NCBI GenBank assembly: GCA_016218415.1
Contig: JACRED010000034.1
Location: 1 to 64,000, forward strand
DNA from: Nitrosomonadales bacterium
GTDB taxonomy: Bacteria; Pseudomonadota; Gammaproteobacteria; Burkholderiales; Gallionellaceae
DNA: 64,000 nt
Direction of reading: 5' to 3'
The notes under the pieces were generated by a model, which did not search any database, had not been told where the DNA came from, and saw only the letters and a program-made list of their open reading frames with translations. Positions 1 through 10,246 of this stretch are shown here, piece by piece (position 1 is the stretch's first letter; each line of letters opens with the position of its first letter). Position numbers and translations under genes: made by a program.

Positions 1-63
1 GAAACGACTCCGCGCCGATGATAGTGTGGATTACCCATGCGAAAGTAGGTCATCGTCAGACTC
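1..63 (+). rRNA. rrf: 5S ribosomal RNA, 3' part
   Basis: The first bases match the 3' half of a bacterial 5S rRNA: the GCCGATGATAGTGTGG arm, then CCCATGCGAAAGTAGG, then the strand that closes the terminal helix (GTCATCGTCAGA). The 5' half lies before the window. A strong terminator follows at once, so this is the distal end of an rRNA operon. The exact 3' end (about 61-65) is uncertain. Confidence 0.93.
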
Positions 64-72
64 CTTACAAAG

Positions 73-106
73 CAAAAACCCCCAGGTGAAAACCTGGGGG
101 TTTTTG
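73..106 (+). terminator. Rho-independent terminator of the rrn operon
   Basis: A 14-bp perfect stem (AAAAACCCCCAGGT and its complement) around a GAAA tetraloop ends in a T run. It sits about 10 bases after the 5S rRNA. The A run on the 5' side makes it possibly bidirectional, so it could also end the minus-strand gpmI operon that finishes at 172. Confidence 0.93.
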
Positions 107-171
107 CTTGGGGGGGTGATTTGCAAACTCTTGAGCCTGCGACAACGCGCTTGCGTATCACAGGTGGTTAT

Positions 172-576
172 TTACTTGTAGCCGCTCGATTCCGGAGAGC
201 TGTCGTCCATGTCTCCATGGGGTTCCTGCCCGTACGCTTTGACGAACACTTCGCGCTCGTTCTTTTTTGTGGGGTGCACCGGGACATCCATATTGTGGCG
301 GATGGTGTCTTCGCAATAGTAAATAATGTTGCGCTCAATGTTGTGCAACATGCTGTGATCGAGGAGAAAGCCTGCATCGACAAGGCGATTCTCCAATTCT
401 TCCAGCGTGTGGTGCAGCAAGTTGTAAGAGACGCGCAGCGTGTTCTGGGTTGCCCCGAGTTCGACTTTGCAGTCTGCCAGTGTCGACAGAAAATGGCGGG
501 CATGCTCGAACTGGCCGTCTGGTAGCGGGCTCAATACAATATTGCGCTGTTTGTCCAGTTCTGATGAGTGAGCCAT
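172..576 (-). CDS. Conserved hypothetical protein (134 aa), last gene of the gpmI operon
   Basis: A 134-residue soluble protein with no signal peptide or membrane segment. I do not recognise a named family. After a short polar N-terminus it shows an alternating strand/helix pattern (roughly residues 20-95) that could be a small alpha/beta ferredoxin-like fold, and it ends in a hydrophilic Asp/Ser-rich tail. It has several His and Cys residues but no clear metal motif. It lies 20 bp after ctpA on the same strand, so it is probably co-transcribed. No good ribosome binding site is visible before the ATG, consistent with dependence on upstream translation. Function unknown. Confidence 0.75.
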   Translation of the reverse strand: MAHSSELDKQRNIVLSPLPDGQFEHARHFLSTLADCKVELGATQNTLRVSYNLLHHTLEELENRLVDAGFLLDHSMLHNIERNIIYYCEDTIRHNMDVPVHPTKKNEREVFVKAYGQEPHGDMDDSSPESSGYK

Positions 577-596
577 ATACGCCAGTCGTATGAAAA

Positions 597-1994
597 TTAT
601 TTGCCCTGCAGTATGCGCATTCCCTTGAGCAGGTTAATTGCCTGATTGAGCTGGTAGTCGTTCTTGGATCCAAACTCGGCCGCAGTAGCCTGTGCTGCAT
701 CCTCTTTTGCGCCTGGAGCAGGCAGCGTGTTCCTGGCCTTATCGGTAGGCTTTTCATCCGAAGGTTTGTCATTGATCAGATGCTTGTCCAAGTCTGCTTC
801 ACGTAAGCGCAACAGCCCGGCATCATGACCTGAAGTGGCTGGATCCTCAACTACAATGTCCGGAACGATGCCCTTGGCTTGTATGGAGCGCCCGCCCGGC
901 GTGTAGTAACGCGCCGTGGTGAGTTTTATCGCAGTATTGTTGCCAAGCGGAAGTATGGTCTGCACCGAACCCTTACCGAAGGTCTGTGTGCCCATGATGA
1001 CTGCGCGTTTATGATCCTGCAGTGCGCCGGCGACAATCTCGGAGGCGGATGCGGAGCCGGCATTCACCAGCACGACCATCGGGACGCTCTTGATGGAGTC
1101 ATCCAGGTTTTTGAAGTAATCGGCTTTGCCATTGCCGCGCAGATAATGTTCCGGGTTGGCGGTCAGGCGCATCTTCGCATCTTCGGTGCGGCCCTCCGTA
1201 TAAACCACCAGCGCATCCTTGGCGAGAAATGCCGCTGAAACTCCGACAGCCCCATTCAGGAGTCCTCCTGGATCATTGCGCAAATCAAGCACCAATCCGT
1301 TTAGCGGGCCATTGTTCTGTTTGATAAGATTCCCGAGGGCCGTTGCGAGGTTCTCAGCAGTCTGCTCCTGGAATTGAGTGATGCGTACAAACCCATAACC
1401 AGAGTCCAGCAGTTTGGATTTTACGCTCTGTACCTTGATGACCGCGCGCACCAGGGTAATGATCAGCGGTTTGGGCTCATCCTTGCGGATGATGGTCAGT
1501 ATGATTTTGCTGCCAGGCTTGCCGCGCATCCTTTTGACCGCATCATTGAGGGAGAGTCCTTTGACCAGCGTATCATCCAGCTTGATGATCAGGTCGCCGC
1601 TCTTGATACCGGCATGATAAGCGGGCGTATCTTCTATCGGAGATATGACCTTAATTACGCCATCTTCCATGCCGACTTCAATGCCGAGCCCGCCAAATTC
1701 ACCGTGCGTTCCCTCTTGCAGTTCCTTGAAAGCATCTGCGTCCAGATAGGTCGAGTGTGGATCCAGCCCGTTCAGCATCCCGGAAATGGCTTCGGTGATC
1801 AGTTTCTTGTCGGTAACCGGCTCGACATAATCGCTTTTGATGCGGCCAAACACTTCGGAGAAAGCGCGCAGTTCTTCCACTGGAAGCGGGGTGGCAACGG
1901 TTTCCTTTTCGGCATTTGCAGCAAAATGCAGGCTGACCGAAACACCTGCAACCAGACCCAAACCGACCAAACCTGCTTTTTCCAGAAAACGCAT
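597..1994 (-). CDS. ctpA: S41 family carboxy-terminal processing peptidase (CtpA/Prc type)
   Basis: A periplasmic serine protease that trims or degrades envelope proteins from their C-termini; in other bacteria such enzymes act on cell-wall hydrolases and their adaptors. The 465-residue protein has an N-terminal hydrophobic signal/anchor, a PDZ domain (LGIEVGMEDGVIKVISPIED region) and the S41 core. The catalytic Ser sits in NAGSASASEIVAGAL and the Lys in TFGKGSVQT, so the Ser/Lys dyad is intact. I start it at the ATG of MRFLEKAG because GAGGAAATT precedes it; an ATG 33 bases upstream would overlap envC and has no such site. It directly follows envC, a pairing common in proteobacteria that joins wall-hydrolase activation with proteolysis. 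The C-terminal tail is low-complexity. Confidence 0.95.
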   Translation of the reverse strand: MRFLEKAGLVGLGLVAGVSVSLHFAANAEKETVATPLPVEELRAFSEVFGRIKSDYVEPVTDKKLITEAISGMLNGLDPHSTYLDADAFKELQEGTHGEFGGLGIEVGMEDGVIKVISPIEDTPAYHAGIKSGDLIIKLDDTLVKGLSLNDAVKRMRGKPGSKIILTIIRKDEPKPLIITLVRAVIKVQSVKSKLLDSGYGFVRITQFQEQTAENLATALGNLIKQNNGPLNGLVLDLRNDPGGLLNGAVGVSAAFLAKDALVVYTEGRTEDAKMRLTANPEHYLRGNGKADYFKNLDDSIKSVPMVVLVNAGSASASEIVAGALQDHKRAVIMGTQTFGKGSVQTILPLGNNTAIKLTTARYYTPGGRSIQAKGIVPDIVVEDPATSGHDAGLLRLREADLDKHLINDKPSDEKPTDKARNTLPAPGAKEDAAQATAAEFGSKNDYQLNQAINLLKGMRILQGK

Positions 1995-2008
1995 AATTTC
2001 CTCAAATG

Positions 2009-3181
2009 TTATTTTGTTGCCAGCCACTTCATCGGGTCGAGCGGTTTGCCCTCGTGGCGCAGTTCAAAGTATAAACCGAAATCTTCGTTGCCGCCGCTGT
2101 TCCCTGTTGCGGCAATGGTGTCCCCTCCGCGCAGCACATCACCTACCTGTTTATAAAGCGTTTCATTGTTGCCGTACAGGCTCATGTAGTTGTTGCCGTG
2201 ATCGATGATGAGCAGGTTGCCGAAACCGCGAAGCCAATCGGCAAATACGACCCGACCTGCAGCGATGGCTTTGACCGCCTGGCCGCTGGAAGTTCTGAGG
2301 AACAAGCCTTTCCACAATACCGTGCTATCAGGTCGCGGGGTATTGAAGCGATTGGTGACCCCTCCCTTAACGGGCAAGACCAGCTTCCCCTTGAGTTGCG
2401 GGAAGGGGCTTCCGTCAAAGCGGTCGTCCGGCAAATTGTCATTACGGAAAATGGAGTTGGACCTTCGCTGTGCAAGCATCGCGGCGATCTTTTGTACCAG
2501 TTGAGAGAGGCGATTTTCGTCGCGTTGCAGATGTTTGATCTCGCGGCGTTGCTGGCGCAATTGCCGCGAGATTTTGCCCAGCGTCTGCTGCCGTGCGCGT
2601 TGCTGTTTTTCCAGCAGGTGGCGCTGGGCCGATTGCCGGGCTTGCAGTGATGCCAGCTCTGCACGTTGCTCCCGCATGCGCTTGCTCACCTCGTCCAGCC
2701 TGGCAAGGTTGTTGCGCAGGAGAGTGAGCCAGCTCGCACGGTCTCGGGCAATGTACCGGTAATACTGCAAATCACGGGCGGTCTGATTGGGGTTCCGTCC
2801 GCTTAGCAACAATTTGAGATGTTCCTGCTTGCCGCCGAGATATTGCTGATACAGCAGCCGGTTAAGCAGGCCCTGTTGCTGCGCAAGATTGCCGAGCAGG
2901 CCGCGTTCCTGTGCTTGCAATCCGTTGAGTTTCAGATCGGTTGCCTGCCGCTGTGCGGCGAGTTCGGCAAGTCTGCGGTTGATATCGCTGATCGCACGCT
3001 CAGATTCGCGCAAATCATCAGCGGCCTCCGACTTCGATTCGCTGGTTTTGTTGATTTCGCGCTGTACCGCGGAAATCTTTTTGCGCAAATTTTCCAGTTC
3101 CTGCTGTTGATCGGCTTGCGCCGTCCCGATCAACAGCAGGCTGCACAGAGCCGCTGCAAACAGGTGCGCGAGCCGGGTCAC
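2009..3181 (-). CDS. envC: Murein hydrolase activator EnvC (M23/LytM domain)
   Basis: A periplasmic activator of the amidases that split septal peptidoglycan during division. The 390-residue protein has a signal peptide (cleavage near TAQA-DQQ), a long coiled coil (about residues 24-240, rich in Gln, Glu, Arg and Leu) and a C-terminal LytM/M23 domain. The metal-binding His-x-His of active M23 enzymes is not present (YFELRHEG occurs where HxH is expected), so like E. coli EnvC it should be a non-catalytic activator. The GTG start overlaps the gpmI stop (GTGA), implying translational coupling. Order gpmI-envC-ctpA is widespread in proteobacteria. Confidence 0.93.
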   Translation of the reverse strand: MTRLAHLFAAALCSLLLIGTAQADQQQELENLRKKISAVQREINKTSESKSEAADDLRESERAISDINRRLAELAAQRQATDLKLNGLQAQERGLLGNLAQQQGLLNRLLYQQYLGGKQEHLKLLLSGRNPNQTARDLQYYRYIARDRASWLTLLRNNLARLDEVSKRMREQRAELASLQARQSAQRHLLEKQQRARQQTLGKISRQLRQQRREIKHLQRDENRLSQLVQKIAAMLAQRRSNSIFRNDNLPDDRFDGSPFPQLKGKLVLPVKGGVTNRFNTPRPDSTVLWKGLFLRTSSGQAVKAIAAGRVVFADWLRGFGNLLIIDHGNNYMSLYGNNETLYKQVGDVLRGGDTIAATGNSGGNEDFGLYFELRHEGKPLDPMKWLATK

Positions 3182-4713
3182 CTGAGCTGGATCAAACTGC
3201 GCCCGGTCATTTCTGCCGGCTGCGGCAAGCCCATCAGTGTGAGCAGGCTGGGGGCGATATCGCGCAACGCCCCGTTATCCGCCAGTGTCGCCTTGCGGCC
3301 GATATACAGGAAGGGAACCGGATTCAGCGTATGCGCGGTATGGGCCTGATGGGTGGTGTGGTCTATCATTTGCTCGGCGTTGCCGTGATCGGCGGTGATG
3401 ATGACTTCGCCGCCGACGGACTGCATTGCCCTGACAACACGGCCGATGCAGACATCCAGCGCCTCGACAGCTTTGACGGCGGCATCCATATTGCCGCTGT
3501 GCCCCACCATGTCGCCATTGGCGTAATTGCAGATGATGGCGTGATACTGCCCGCTCAGTATGGCTTCCTCGAGTTTGTCGGTCACTTCGAATGCGCTCAT
3601 TTCGGGCTTGAGGTCATAGGTCGCAACTTTGGGCGAGGGTATCAGGATCCGGTCTTCGCCAGGGTAGGGATGCTCCTTCCCGCCGCTGAAAAAATAGGTG
3701 ACGTGCGCGTATTTTTCGGTTTCGGCGATGCGTAGTTGCTTCAATCCCAGGCTGGAAATGTATTCGCCGAAACCATTGTGTATGGCTTCGGGTGTGTAGG
3801 CGCAAGGCAAATGGAAATCCTCGCCATAGCTGCTCAATGTGACAAAGCTGGCAATCTTCGGAAAAAATGAACGAGTGAAACCGGTGAATCCGGCGTCTGT
3901 CAAAGCGCGGGTGATCTCGCGGGCACGGTCGGCACGGAAGTTCATGAACACCACCGCATCGCCATCCTGCATGGAAGGCGATGCGCCGCCGGAAGTGATG
4001 GCGGTGGGTTTGACGAACTCGTCCGATTCGCCGCGCTGGTAGGCCTGCTCCAGGCCGTGCAGCGCATTTTTCGCGGTGAAATCCGCGCGTCCCTGGGTGA
4101 GCAATTCATAGGCGGGCTGCACGCGTTCCCAGCGGTTATCGCGGTCCATCACGTAAAAGCGCCCGATGATGCTGGCGATTTGCCCCACACCCAATTGGTC
4201 GCATTTCTGCTGCAACAGCTGCAGCGATTGCGCCGCGCTCCTGGGCGGGGTATCGCGGCCGTCCAGAAAAGCGTGGAGATAAACTTTTTTCAGTCCGCTG
4301 CGCGCGGCCATGCCCAGCATCGCGAAGATATGATCCTCGTGGCTATGCACGCCGCCCGGTGAAAGCAGGCCCATGATGTGCAGCGCGCTGTTGTTCGATT
4401 TGGCCTGTGCGATTGCTCCACTCAGCGCGGGATTGGTGTAGAAACTGCCGTCCTCGATAGCCACATCCACTCGGCTGAGTTCCTGATATACCACGCGGCC
4501 CGCGCCGATATTCAAGTGGCCGACTTCGGAGTTGCCCATTTGATGGGAAGGCAAGCCGACGAATTTTTCGGATGCGTTGATCAGCGTGTGTGAATAATCG
4601 TGCCAGAGTCGGTCCCAGTTGGGTTTGCGGGCCGCCAGCACAGCATTGTAATCGGTCTCTTCGCGGTAGCCGAAACCGTCCAGAATGAGCAGTAAAACAG
4701 GGGTGACGTTCAT
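3178..4713 (-). CDS. gpmI: 2,3-bisphosphoglycerate-independent phosphoglycerate mutase
   Basis: Interconverts 3- and 2-phosphoglycerate in glycolysis and gluconeogenesis using two Mn ions and a phosphoserine. The 511-residue length fits the family. Visible motifs are the first metal Asp ([11 protein letters not shown], Asp12), the phosphoserine site QMGNSEVGH (Ser62), the HSHEDH segment, DGRDTPP, and the C-terminal metal site ITADHGNAE. An upstream extension of the open frame to 5028 has no homology to the family; the start chosen is the ATG of [13 protein letters not shown]. It heads the gpmI-envC-ctpA operon and is divergent from the ArsR-type gene. Confidence 0.96.
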   Translation of the reverse strand: MNVTPVLLLILDGFGYREETDYNAVLAARKPNWDRLWHDYSHTLINASEKFVGLPSHQMGNSEVGHLNIGAGRVVYQELSRVDVAIEDGSFYTNPALSGAIAQAKSNNSALHIMGLLSPGGVHSHEDHIFAMLGMAARSGLKKVYLHAFLDGRDTPPRSAAQSLQLLQQKCDQLGVGQIASIIGRFYVMDRDNRWERVQPAYELLTQGRADFTAKNALHGLEQAYQRGESDEFVKPTAITSGGASPSMQDGDAVVFMNFRADRAREITRALTDAGFTGFTRSFFPKIASFVTLSSYGEDFHLPCAYTPEAIHNGFGEYISSLGLKQLRIAETEKYAHVTYFFSGGKEHPYPGEDRILIPSPKVATYDLKPEMSAFEVTDKLEEAILSGQYHAIICNYANGDMVGHSGNMDAAVKAVEALDVCIGRVVRAMQSVGGEVIITADHGNAEQMIDHTTHQAHTAHTLNPVPFLYIGRKATLADNGALRDIAPSLLTLMGLPQPAEMTGRSLIQLR

Positions 4714-4813
4714 TGATGTAGAATATAAACAGAAGGTAATATTGCGTAACCGCATTTTAGCCGAATTCGCTCCTGTTGGCGCGAGATACGGCAGATAACG
4801 AGAGAGCGAAATT

Positions 4814-5116
4814 ATGCCAAACAGGCTGATAGACAAGGAAGAGGATATTTTGCAGGCGGCGCTGGCCATCAAGGCCATCGCGCATCCGTTGCGATTGAAG
4901 ATCTTGTGCGTGCTGGGCGACCAGGAAGTCAGCGTGCAGGATATCGTGGAACTGGTGGGAACTTCGCAGAGCAATATTTCACAGCATCTGGCGATATTGC
5001 GCGACAAGGGGGTGCTGGCGACACGCAAGGATGCGAACCGTGTCTTTTACCGCATCGGCGATTTGCGTACCCTTAAACTGGTAGGAATGATGCGCGATGT
5101 GTTTTGCAGCGTTTAA
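4814..5116 (+). CDS. ArsR/SmtB family repressor, possible SqrR/BigR-type persulfide sensor
   Basis: A 100-residue winged-helix DNA-binding protein. The HTH is at about residues 38-70, with recognition helix region [17 protein letters not shown] followed by the wing. The metal site of ArsR/SmtB (ELCVCDL) is absent; the same position reads DQEVSVQDI. Two cysteines remain, Cys32 in LKILCVLGD and Cys98 in RDVFC. Their spacing of 66 residues and their contexts match the two persulfide-reactive cysteines of SqrR/BigR/YgaV. The sulfide/persulfide role is inferred from this pattern only. It lies between divergent gpmI and hrpA, 39 bp before the latter. No sulfide-oxidation gene is adjacent, which weakens the functional guess. 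Confidence 0.85.
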   Translation: MPNRLIDKEEDILQAALAIKAIAHPLRLKILCVLGDQEVSVQDIVELVGTSQSNISQHLAILRDKGVLATRKDANRVFYRIGDLRTLKLVGMMRDVFCSV

Positions 5117-5155
5117 CACCCATTCTGCGCGCCGTTCCGGCGTCGTATTGAAAGT

Positions 5156-8100
5156 TTGAGCCAGCACGCATTGTCGCCGGGCGCCTTGCGGCGCAAGGCC
5201 AGACTGGAATCCCTGCCCGAGATTGAATTCCCCGCCGACCTGCCGGTGGTGGCTAGGCGCACCGATTTGGCGCGCGCGATAACCGAAAACCAGGTGGTCA
5301 TCGTGTGCGGCGAGACCGGTTCGGGCAAGACCACGCAGTTGCCGAAGATCTGCCTGACGCTGGGGCGCGGCGTGACAGGCGTGATCGGCCACACCCAGCC
5401 GCGCCGCGTCGCGGCACGCACCGTGGCATCGCGCATCGCGTTCGAACTGAAGACCGAATTGGGCGGTGCGGTCGGCTTCAAGGTGCGTTTTCACGACAAG
5501 GTGTCGCCGGACACCAGCATCAAACTGATGACCGACGGCATCCTGCTTGCCGAGATACACAGCGATCCGCTGCTCAGGAATTACGACACGCTGATCATCG
5601 ACGAGGCGCACGAACGCTCGCTGAATATCGATTTTCTGCTCGGCTATCTCAAGCAACTGTTGCCGCGCCGTCCCGACCTCAAACTCATCATCACCTCGGC
5701 GACGCTGGACGCGGACCGCTTTGCAAAGCATTTCGGCGCGCAGGTGATCGAGGTGTCCGGGCGGAGTTATCCGGTGGAGACGCGCTATCGGCCACTGGAA
5801 ATCAGCGAAGAGGGAGAAGCGCAGGACGTACCTCAGGCGGTGAGCGCGGCGCTGGACGAGCTGGCAGCCGGAGAGCTCAAAGGCGACGTGCTGGTGTTCC
5901 TGCCCGGCGAACGCGAGATACGCGACACCGCTGAAGCATTGCGCAAGCACAATCCGCCCGGCGCGCACCGCAAGACCTTCGACGTGTTGCCGCTGTACTC
6001 GCGGCTCTCGGCGGCGGAGCAGGACCGCGTGTTCAAGACCGGCGGGCAGCGGCGCGTGGTGCTGGCGACCAACGTCGCGGAAACCTCGCTGACCGTGCCC
6101 AACATCGGCTACGTGATCGACTGCGGCCTGGCGAGGGTGAACCGCTACAGCATCCGCCAAAAGGTCGAGCAGCTGCACATCGAGAAGATCTCGCGCGCAG
6201 CGGCCAACCAGCGCGCCGGGCGTTGCGGTCGCGTGATGAGCGGCGTGTGCATCCGCCTGTACGACGAGGCGGATTTCCTGCAGCGCCCCGAATTCACCGA
6301 CCCGGAAATCTTTCGCGTCTCGCTGGCGACCGTGATCCTGCGCATGAGCGCGCTGGAGCTGGGAGAAATAAGCGAGTTTCCCTTCATCGAACCGCCCACA
6401 CCCAGGATGATCGCGGACGGCTACCAGTTGCTTGCGGAATTAAACGCGATAGACGATGCGCGCAAATTGACCCCGCTCGGCCACGAGCTCGCCAAACTGC
6501 CGCTCGACCCGAAGATCGCGCGCCTGCTGCTGGCCGGACGACAATACCACTGCCTGACGGAAATATTGATCATCGCCAGCGCGCTGTCGGTGCAGGACCC
6601 GCGCGATCGACCGCTGGACAGGCAGGAGGCGGCGGACGCGGCGCACAAGCGTTTTGCCGACGAGCGCTCCGATTTTCTCGCTTACCTGAAGATATGGGCG
6701 TGGTTCGAGCAAGCGGTCGCGGGCAAACAATCCAACCGTCTGCTCGCGGAAGACTGCCGCAAGAATTTTCTGTCGCCGCTGCGACTGCGCGAATGGCGCG
6801 AACTGTACCAGCAGTTGCACGGGCAGGTCGCCGAGATGGGGATGCGCGGCAACGAGCAACCCGCCACCTACGAGCAGATCCACAAAGCCCTGCTGTGCGG
6901 CCTGCTCGGCAACATCGGCATGAAGAGTCTGGGCAGCAACGAGTATCTGGGGGCGCGCGGCATCAAGTTCGTCATCGCGTCGAATTCGGTGCTGGCGAAA
7001 AAAGGCACGAAGTGGGTGATGGCGGGTGAGCTGGTTGAGACACATCGCTTGTTTGCGCGCTGCCTGGCGCGCATCGAACCGGAGTGGCTGGAGGAAACAG
7101 GCGCGCATCTGATCAAGCGCCATTATTACGATCCGCACTGGGAAAAGAAGGCCGCGCAGGTGGTGGCCTACGAGCGCAGCACGCTGCACGGCCTGTTGCT
7201 AAACGCCAAGAAGCGCGTGCACTATGGCCCGATGAATGCGGCCGAGTCGCGCGAGGTGTTCATCCGCCAAGCGCTAGTCGGCGGCGAGTTCGAGACGCGC
7301 GCGCCGTTCTTCGCGCACAACCAGAAACTGATCGCCGACATCGAAGCGCTGGAACACAAGTCGCGTCGCCCCGATGTGCTGGTGGACGACGAGCTGATCT
7401 TCGCGTTCTATGACAGCCGCATTCCACGTCAATTTTCCGGACATGACATCAACAACGGCGCATCGTTCGAACATTGGCGCAAGGAAGCCGAGCGCAATGA
7501 TGCGAAACTGCTGTACCTGAAAAAAGACGACCTGATGCGCCACGAGGCGGCGGGCATCACCACCGACCAGTTCCCGCCGCAGTTGAAGATCGACAACATC
7601 AGTTTCGCCTTGAGTTACAACTTTTCGCCGGGCAGGAACGACGACGGCATCACGCTGACCGTGCCGCTGGCGCTGATCAACCAGGTCAGCGCGCCGCGCT
7701 GCGAGTGGCTGATACCCGGCATCCTGGCGGAGAAGGTCGCGCAGCTGATCAAGACCCTGCCGCAGAAATTGCGCCGCCATCTGGTGCCCGTGCCGGAATT
7801 CGCCGCGGCGTTCTGCAAGGAGGTGTCGGCAGCGAATACGCCGCTTTTGCAAGCGCTGGCGCGTTACATCCGCGAGCAGAAGCAGCTCGACGTGCCGCTG
7901 GATGCGTTCCGCCTCGAACAACTGCCGCCGCACCTGCTGATGAATTTTCGCGTCGTGGATGAGCATGGCAGGCAGCTCGGCATGTCGCGCAACTTCGCGC
8001 AATTGCACGGCGAGTTGGCGCCGCGCGCCGCGCAGATGACGATCCCCGGGGCGAAAGATGCGCGGGAAGAGAAAAGCGTATCCGTTTCAGATCAACGCTA

Positions 8101-8938
8101 CACCTCGTGGAGTTTCGGCGGCTTCAGCGAGACACGCGAAGTCAAACGCGCCGGACAGAACGTGACGTTGTACAACGCGCTGGTCGATGACGGAGATGCG
8201 GTGCTGCTGCGCGCCTTCGATACCCGCGATGCCGCGCAGGCCGCGCATCGCGGCGGCTTGCGTCGTTTGTTCATGCTGCTGCTGAAAGAGCAGGTCAAAT
8301 ACCTGGAAAAGAATCTGCCGGACGCGCAGCGGCTCGGCATGTTGTTCATGCCCTTTGGTACCCAGCAGGAATTGCAACAACAGATACTGGCGATGACCTT
8401 CGAGCGCTGCTGCCTGAGCGACCCTCTGCCTGCCAGCGAAGCGGAATTCATCACGCGCGGCAAGGAAGCGAAGAACCGCCTGCTGCTGATCGCACAGGAA
8501 CTCGCGCGGCTGGTCGGCAACGTGCTGGCTGAATATCAGGCCGTGCAAAAGAATCTGCCGCAACTCAAGGCGCACAACCAGGCTAATCAGGACGTGCGTG
8601 CCCAGCTCGAATGGCTGTTGCACGGGAAGTTTATTCGCGACACGCCATATGAGCGGTTGCAGCATGTGCCGCGCTACCTGAAGGCGATCAACCAGCGCAT
8701 CGAGAAACTGCGCGGCAATCCGGCCCGCGACGCGCAGTGCATGGCGCAGATGCAGCCGCTGACCCAGGCGTGGCAAAAGCTGCGCCAGGCGCAGCAGGGC
8801 AAATCCGATCCGCGCGTCGACGAATTCGCCTGGCTGTTGCAGGAGCTGCGCGTATCGCTGTTCGCGCAGGAGCTGAAGACACCGGTGATCGTCTCGGTGA
8901 AAAGGCTGGAAAAAATGCTGGCGGGGATCAGGACGTGA
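5156..8938 (+). CDS. hrpA: ATP-dependent RNA helicase HrpA (DEAH box)
   Basis: A large DEAH-box RNA helicase of the family that resolves stalled ribosomes and processes mRNA in proteobacteria. 1260 residues, near the family's usual 1280-1300. Motifs in order: Walker A GETGSGKTT (residues 52-60), DEAH in LIIDEAHERSLN, SAT in IITSATLDADR, the TNVAETSLTVP motif, and motif VI QRAGRCGR. The helicase-associated domains and the long HrpA-specific C-terminal region follow. The only in-frame start after the preceding stop that I find is a TTG at 5156, with a weak ribosome binding site, so the true N-terminus is somewhat uncertain. It follows the ArsR-type gene by 39 bp and may be co-transcribed with it. 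Confidence 0.96.
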   Translation: MSQHALSPGALRRKARLESLPEIEFPADLPVVARRTDLARAITENQVVIVCGETGSGKTTQLPKICLTLGRGVTGVIGHTQPRRVAARTVASRIAFELKTELGGAVGFKVRFHDKVSPDTSIKLMTDGILLAEIHSDPLLRNYDTLIIDEAHERSLNIDFLLGYLKQLLPRRPDLKLIITSATLDADRFAKHFGAQVIEVSGRSYPVETRYRPLEISEEGEAQDVPQAVSAALDELAAGELKGDVLVFLPGEREIRDTAEALRKHNPPGAHRKTFDVLPLYSRLSAAEQDRVFKTGGQRRVVLATNVAETSLTVPNIGYVIDCGLARVNRYSIRQKVEQLHIEKISRAAANQRAGRCGRVMSGVCIRLYDEADFLQRPEFTDPEIFRVSLATVILRMSALELGEISEFPFIEPPTPRMIADGYQLLAELNAIDDARKLTPLGHELAKLPLDPKIARLLLAGRQYHCLTEILIIASALSVQDPRDRPLDRQEAADAAHKRFADERSDFLAYLKIWAWFEQAVAGKQSNRLLAEDCRKNFLSPLRLREWRELYQQLHGQVAEMGMRGNEQPATYEQIHKALLCGLLGNIGMKSLGSNEYLGARGIKFVIASNSVLAKKGTKWVMAGELVETHRLFARCLARIEPEWLEETGAHLIKRHYYDPHWEKKAAQVVAYERSTLHGLLLNAKKRVHYGPMNAAESREVFIRQALVGGEFETRAPFFAHNQKLIADIEALEHKSRRPDVLVDDELIFAFYDSRIPRQFSGHDINNGASFEHWRKEAERNDAKLLYLKKDDLMRHEAAGITTDQFPPQLKIDNISFALSYNFSPGRNDDGITLTVPLALINQVSAPRCEWLIPGILAEKVAQLIKTLPQKLRRHLVPVPEFAAAFCKEVSAANTPLLQALARYIREQKQLDVPLDAFRLEQLPPHLLMNFRVVDEHGRQLGMSRNFAQLHGELAPRAAQMTIPGAKDAREEKSVSVSDQRYTSWSFGGFSETREVKRAGQNVTLYNALVDDGDAVLLRAFDTRDAAQAAHRGGLRRLFMLLLKEQVKYLEKNLPDAQRLGMLFMPFGTQQELQQQILAMTFERCCLSDPLPASEAEFITRGKEAKNRLLLIAQELARLVGNVLAEYQAVQKNLPQLKAHNQANQDVRAQLEWLLHGKFIRDTPYERLQHVPRYLKAINQRIEKLRGNPARDAQCMAQMQPLTQAWQKLRQAQQGKSDPRVDEFAWLLQELRVSLFAQELKTPVIVSVKRLEKMLAGIRT

Positions 8939-9044
8939 TGGTGCGGCCGTGTGCAGTGATGTGTCGGCCCATGCCGGCGTTGCCATCCGGCCGGGTTCAC
9001 GGCATGATGCGCACCCTTTCCGATACTTTTGCAGGCGCAGCTCT

Positions 9045-10238
9045 ATGGATCCCGTGAGTCCCCTGCCGGCACTGGCCTGCATGCTGGTGGCCATGGCTAC
9101 GGCCTTTTTCCTCGTGAAGCAGTTCGGGTCACCGCCCGGTCTGGGTCGCTACGCTTCGATTGACGGCCTGCGCGGCTACCTCGCATTTTTCGTGTTTCTG
9201 CACCATTCCTGCATCTGGTATTTCTTTTTGCGCACCGGGCAGTGGCAGGCGCCGCCTTCCAACCTGTACAACCATTTCGGCCAGGGCAGCGTCGCGCTCT
9301 TTTTCATGATCACGGGTTTCCTGTTCTTCTCGAAACTCATAGACGGCAGGACCAGAAGCATAGACTGGGGCAAGCTGTTCATTTCCAGGCTGCTGCGACT
9401 CGTGCCGCTCTACCTGTTCGTCATGCTGCTGCTCTTCATCGCGGTGGCCATCCTCTCCCGCGGCGAGGTCTACGAAGCCGTCCCTGGTTTGCTGAAGAGC
9501 GCCGCAAGCTGGCTGGCCTTTACGATACCCGGCGCACCCGACCTGAACGGCATCGAACACACCTTCATCATCGTCGCCGGCGTGACCTGGTCGCTGCCTT
9601 ACGAGTGGCTGTTCTACTGCGCGCTCCCGATACTGGCGCTTGCGGTCAGAGTGACGCCCCCGCTGGCTTACATCGTGTTCAGCGTTGCCAGCGTCGCGGC
9701 GCTGGTGATGTTGAGCCCGCGCATACACCCGCTGATATTGGTCGCGTTCCTGGGCGGAATGGCGGCATCCCTGCTGGTGCGCATCGAAGGGTTCCGCCGA
9801 TTCGCGACCGGCAGGATAGCGACAGTGATCCTGCTCGGGTGCATTGCGACGGCGGTCAAAGTGTATCCGTCCGCGTTCGGATATGCCCCCCTTTTGCTGC
9901 TGTCGGCGGCCTTCGTGCTCATTGCATGCGGAAACAGCCTGTTCGGGATATTGGTCAGCCCAGTCTCGCGCACGCTGGGTGAGATGGCATACAGCATCTA
10001 CCTGCTGCACGGTATCACGCTCTTTACCGCGTTTACGCTCCTGCTGAATGCAACCGACATCCATCGGGCGTCTCCGCTCACGCATTGGCTGCTGATCACA
10101 GCGCTCACCCCGGTGCTGTTGTGCGCAAGCTACGCCACGTTCCGGTGGATCGAAAGTCCCGCGATGCACAGCACGACGGCAGTCACGGCTTGGCTGCGTT
10201 CACGCCTGACGCGGCGCGGTCGCGAGACGGGGCAGTGA
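9045..10238 (+). CDS. Acyltransferase 3 (OafA/YrhL-like) membrane protein
   Basis: A predicted integral membrane O-acyltransferase, 397 residues, with about ten hydrophobic helices. The N-terminal signature IDGLRGYLAFFVFLHHS contains the Arg and His typical of acyltransferase-3 proteins, which move acetyl or other acyl groups onto surface polysaccharides or lipids. I place the start at the ATG of MDPVSPLPA; the open frame extends 96 bases upstream but that part is arginine/serine-rich and unlike the family. It converges on the TPR-transferase gene, whose end is only 8 bp away. The substrate cannot be told; the neighbouring glycosyltransferase-like genes make a glycan plausible. Confidence 0.9.
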   Translation: MDPVSPLPALACMLVAMATAFFLVKQFGSPPGLGRYASIDGLRGYLAFFVFLHHSCIWYFFLRTGQWQAPPSNLYNHFGQGSVALFFMITGFLFFSKLIDGRTRSIDWGKLFISRLLRLVPLYLFVMLLLFIAVAILSRGEVYEAVPGLLKSAASWLAFTIPGAPDLNGIEHTFIIVAGVTWSLPYEWLFYCALPILALAVRVTPPLAYIVFSVASVAALVMLSPRIHPLILVAFLGGMAASLLVRIEGFRRFATGRIATVILLGCIATAVKVYPSAFGYAPLLLLSAAFVLIACGNSLFGILVSPVSRTLGEMAYSIYLLHGITLFTAFTLLLNATDIHRASPLTHWLLITALTPVLLCASYATFRWIESPAMHSTTAVTAWLRSRLTRRGRETGQ

Positions 10239-10246
10239 GCCTGGCG

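Noticed and set aside
4979..6178. A 399-codon minus-strand frame over the start of hrpA
   Set aside because: His/Arg/Gln-rich composition and no domain; a shadow of hrpA.
9129..10169. A 346-codon minus-strand frame inside the acyltransferase
   Set aside because: Very Arg/Gln/Glu-rich without any recognisable pattern; opposite a typical membrane protein gene.
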